A stretch of DNA of 35,675 nucleotides from Acidobacteriaceae bacterium. GTDB taxonomy: Bacteria > Acidobacteriota > Terriglobia > Terriglobales > Acidobacteriaceae. The stretch is from the NCBI GenBank assembly GCA_025355385.1, contig JANXZS010000123.1, forward strand, positions 1-35,675. The letters run 5' to 3'. Each line of letters begins with the position of its first letter. The first letter of the stretch is position 1. The position numbers were made by a program, and so were the translations under genes. The notes under the pieces are model-generated. The model searched no databases and was not told where the DNA came from. It worked only from the letters and a program-made list of their open reading frames with translations. Below, piece by piece: positions 33,934-35,675 of the stretch.

Positions 33934-35058
33934 CTACAAGACCAGTTCGAGCGCCCGAATTGTTTCCTTTCGCACCGTAAGTCGCTCCACCAACTCCGTC
34001 TTTACCTCAAAACCCCTGCCAGACGTCTCCGGCACCCGAATCTCGCCGGCAGAAGAAACCGTAACCTCCGGCTCAATGATGTCCTCCGCCCAGTACCGGC
34101 TGGAGGCGGAAACATCGCCCGGAAGCGTGAAGTTCTCCAGCGAGGACAATGCGACATTGTGGGCGCGTCCAATCCCGGTTTCCAGCATCCCCCCGCACCA
34201 AACCGGAATGCGGCGCTCGTGCGCGACATTGTGCACCGCGATGGCCTCGCTGAAGCCTCCGACCCGGCCAACCTTGACGTTGATAATTCGGCAGGACTCC
34301 ATATCGAGCGCGGCCAGGGCATCCCGCCGATTGCGGATGGATTCATCCAGGCAAATGGAAGTTTGAAGCTGCTTCTGCAACATAGAATGAAAATAAAAAT
34401 CGTCCGCCCATAGAGGCTGCTCGATCATCAGCATTTCAAATTTGTCAAAGCTCTGCAGGTGTTTAGAATCGCGAAAACGATAAGCGGAATTGGCGTCGCA
34501 GCTCAACATAATACTGGGCCAGCGCTCGCGCACCGCAGTGAAGACCTCAAGATCCCATCCCGGCTTGCACTTCAGCTTGATGCGCTGATACCCGGCGGCG
34601 AGTTCCTTCTCGACCTCGGCCATGACGAGCTCGATGCTGGATTGAATCCCGATCGAGACTCCGCAGGGAATTACATCCCTTACGCCTCCCAGCAATCGTG
34701 CCAGCGGCACATCGTCCATCTGTGCCTGCAGATCCCATACCGCATTCTCCAGGGCCCCCTTGGCCATGCGGTGGCCCCGCACGCGGCCGAATATTTGTGG
34801 GCACTTACCCGGATGGGCGACATCTCCCGCCGCCAGCGAAGGTGCCAATTCCGTCAGCATCACCGTCCACGCGGTATCCACCGTTTCTTCGCTGAAATAG
34901 GGATGTTCGCCGGCGGTGCACTCCCCCCAGCCGGTCAGCCCCTCCGCCCGGATCTCCGCAAGCAGAATCCGTCGTTCGGTGGTGCATCCAAAGCTTGTTT
35001 CAAAGGGCCTTATTAGCGGGATACGAAGTTCGCGGAGAAAAATCGTTTCAATCTTCAT
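33934..35058 (-). CDS. Enolase-superfamily N-succinylamino-acid racemase / o-succinylbenzoate synthase
   Basis: A 374-residue member of the MenC/NSAR family (muconate-lactonising-enzyme subgroup). The full catalytic set is present: K161 and K163 (KLKCKPGW), metal ligands D188 (CDANSAY), E213 (IEQPL) and D238 (CLDES), and K262 (VKVGRVGG), at almost the same positions as in the Amycolatopsis enzyme. Such proteins make o-succinylbenzoate for menaquinone, racemise N-succinyl amino acids, or do both. The neighbour 32 bases upstream is a COG3375-type acetyltransferase, and no other men gene is here, which favours the racemase role; this is inference from context. I chose ATG 35058 (MKIETIFLREL) over the longer frame. 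Confidence 0.88.
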   Translation of the reverse strand: MKIETIFLRELRIPLIRPFETSFGCTTERRILLAEIRAEGLTGWGECTAGEHPYFSEETVDTAWTVMLTELAPSLAAGDVAHPGKCPQIFGRVRGHRMAKGALENAVWDLQAQMDDVPLARLLGGVRDVIPCGVSIGIQSSIELVMAEVEKELAAGYQRIKLKCKPGWDLEVFTAVRERWPSIMLSCDANSAYRFRDSKHLQSFDKFEMLMIEQPLWADDFYFHSMLQKQLQTSICLDESIRNRRDALAALDMESCRIINVKVGRVGGFSEAIAVHNVAHERRIPVWCGGMLETGIGRAHNVALSSLENFTLPGDVSASSRYWAEDIIEPEVTVSSAGEIRVPETSGRGFEVKTELVERLTVRKETIRALELVL

Positions 35059-35090
35059 AAACTCGTGTCTCAATTCGCTTTGGAAACAGC

Positions 35091-35675
35091 TCAGGAGAGG
35101 GCGCTCTCGTCTGCGATTCCAAGTTGGAAAACTCCATTGCCTTGACCGTCTCTCTCAAAGTCAACCACCGCGAGGCCTCGCCCAAATGCCTGCTGAAATT
35201 GATCTCTCACTTCCCGTTGCACCGCTAGAGCCCGGGCCAGATCCGGGGCACTTTTCCACTCGCCAATTTCCGCAGGAACCAGAATCGTCGCTGCAATCTC
35301 TGTTTTCGGGAGAATACCCGAGAGCGCCTCCTGAACACGAGCCGATTTCATCCACCACTCGGCATGCAAACGGTCCGTCGGCATACCAGCCTGCAGGAGA
35401 GATGAGGATACACCATAAAAATCGGGAGTATAGCGCCGAACGATCACTCCAAGCCGGCGGATGTTCAAATGAGCGTTCTTTATCTCCAATGGATCGAACG
35501 TCCATTCCATCAGGCAAATATTCCGGGCCAGGGCATCGTCCCGCTGGATTAGCTTCAGCCTCTGTCCGACGCCGCGGTTGCGGTAGGAGGCTCGCACCGC
35601 CAACATGTGTGAGTGTAAGTAACCATTACTGTTACGAATACCAGGCAACGCCATGGCAAATCCGACGAGGTTGTC
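35091..35675 (-). CDS. COG3375-type GNAT acyltransferase, C-terminal part (cut by window end)
   Basis: The frame runs off the window end; seven codons (DNLVGFA) precede the ATG at 35654 with no stop, so the start lies outside. The visible 194 residues include the acyl-CoA-binding motif SYRNRGVGQRLK and the COG3375 signature WTFDPLEIKNAHLNIRRLG, YTPDFYG and PTDRLHAEWWM. These GNAT proteins often neighbour racemases of the MenC/NSAR family. In a characterised Geobacillus pathway a GNAT protein succinylates D-amino acids before racemisation. It is the likely first gene of a unit with the racemase, 32 bases apart. Confidence 0.8.
   Translation of the reverse strand, partial: DNLVGFAMALPGIRNSNGYLHSHMLAVRASYRNRGVGQRLKLIQRDDALARNICLMEWTFDPLEIKNAHLNIRRLGVIVRRYTPDFYGVSSSLLQAGMPTDRLHAEWWMKSARVQEALSGILPKTEIAATILVPAEIGEWKSAPDLARALAVQREVRDQFQQAFGRGLAVVDFERDGQGNGVFQLGIADESALS

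Noticed and set aside
1-35675. CRISPR array, insertion sequence or prophage
   Set aside because: No regularly spaced direct repeats, transposase, integrase or phage genes are visible.

Overview
This window looks like chromosomal DNA of an acidobacterium (Acidobacteriota, probably the Terriglobus/Granulicella/Edaphobacter group). I infer this from a very large Oar-type TonB-dependent receptor with an N-terminal carboxypeptidase-regulatory-like domain, a YVTN beta-propeller lipoprotein, a bactofilin, an APC permease with a C-terminal stress-protein-like domain, moderately high GC, and short gene groups on alternating strands. I see no transposase, integrase, CRISPR array, rRNA or tRNA.

Region 1 (1-12.4 kb) is a carbohydrate-use neighbourhood. 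It holds the C-terminal end of a sodium/solute symporter, a GH94 cellobiose-phosphorylase-type enzyme, the outer-membrane receptor, a polytopic membrane protein, a GH35 beta-galactosidase broken by one missing base, and a divergent secreted HSL-type esterase. A plausible flow is outer-membrane uptake, periplasmic trimming or deacylation, sodium-driven import and phosphorolysis. The substrate is not shown by the sequence.

Region 2 (12.4-14.7 kb) is a 750-base AT-rich regulatory stretch with three copies of an 8-mer. It precedes a polyprenyl-phosphate sugar transferase that starts extracellular polysaccharide synthesis.

Region 3 (14.8-28.3 kb) is mostly housekeeping. One minus-strand operon has the beta-propeller lipoprotein, tlyA and nadK. 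DUF92, YdcF-like and threonylcarbamoyl-AMP synthase genes follow. A TrmH-like methyltransferase is coupled to rarA. A second minus-strand operon runs lnt - prfB - CoA-binding protein - dsbD, and its prfB carries the classic programmed +1 frameshift. A 43-residue membrane peptide sits divergent from lnt.

Region 4 (28.4-35.7 kb) holds the APC permease, then a 320-base intergenic stretch rich in inverted repeats, including one element that can pair with either of two partners. Next come a small basic protein with a very strong terminator, a methyltransferase-like protein, a bactofilin and an exported protein whose gene contains a run of ten G. It ends with an enolase-superfamily racemase/OSBS next to a COG3375-type acetyltransferase, a pair that suggests N-succinylamino-acid racemisation.

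No clearly new multi-gene system is evident. The best leads are the alternative-pairing RNA region with its small basic protein, the G10 tract, the repeated AGTTAACG sites, the interleaved inverted repeats between the esterase and GH35 genes, and the racemase/acetyltransferase pair.
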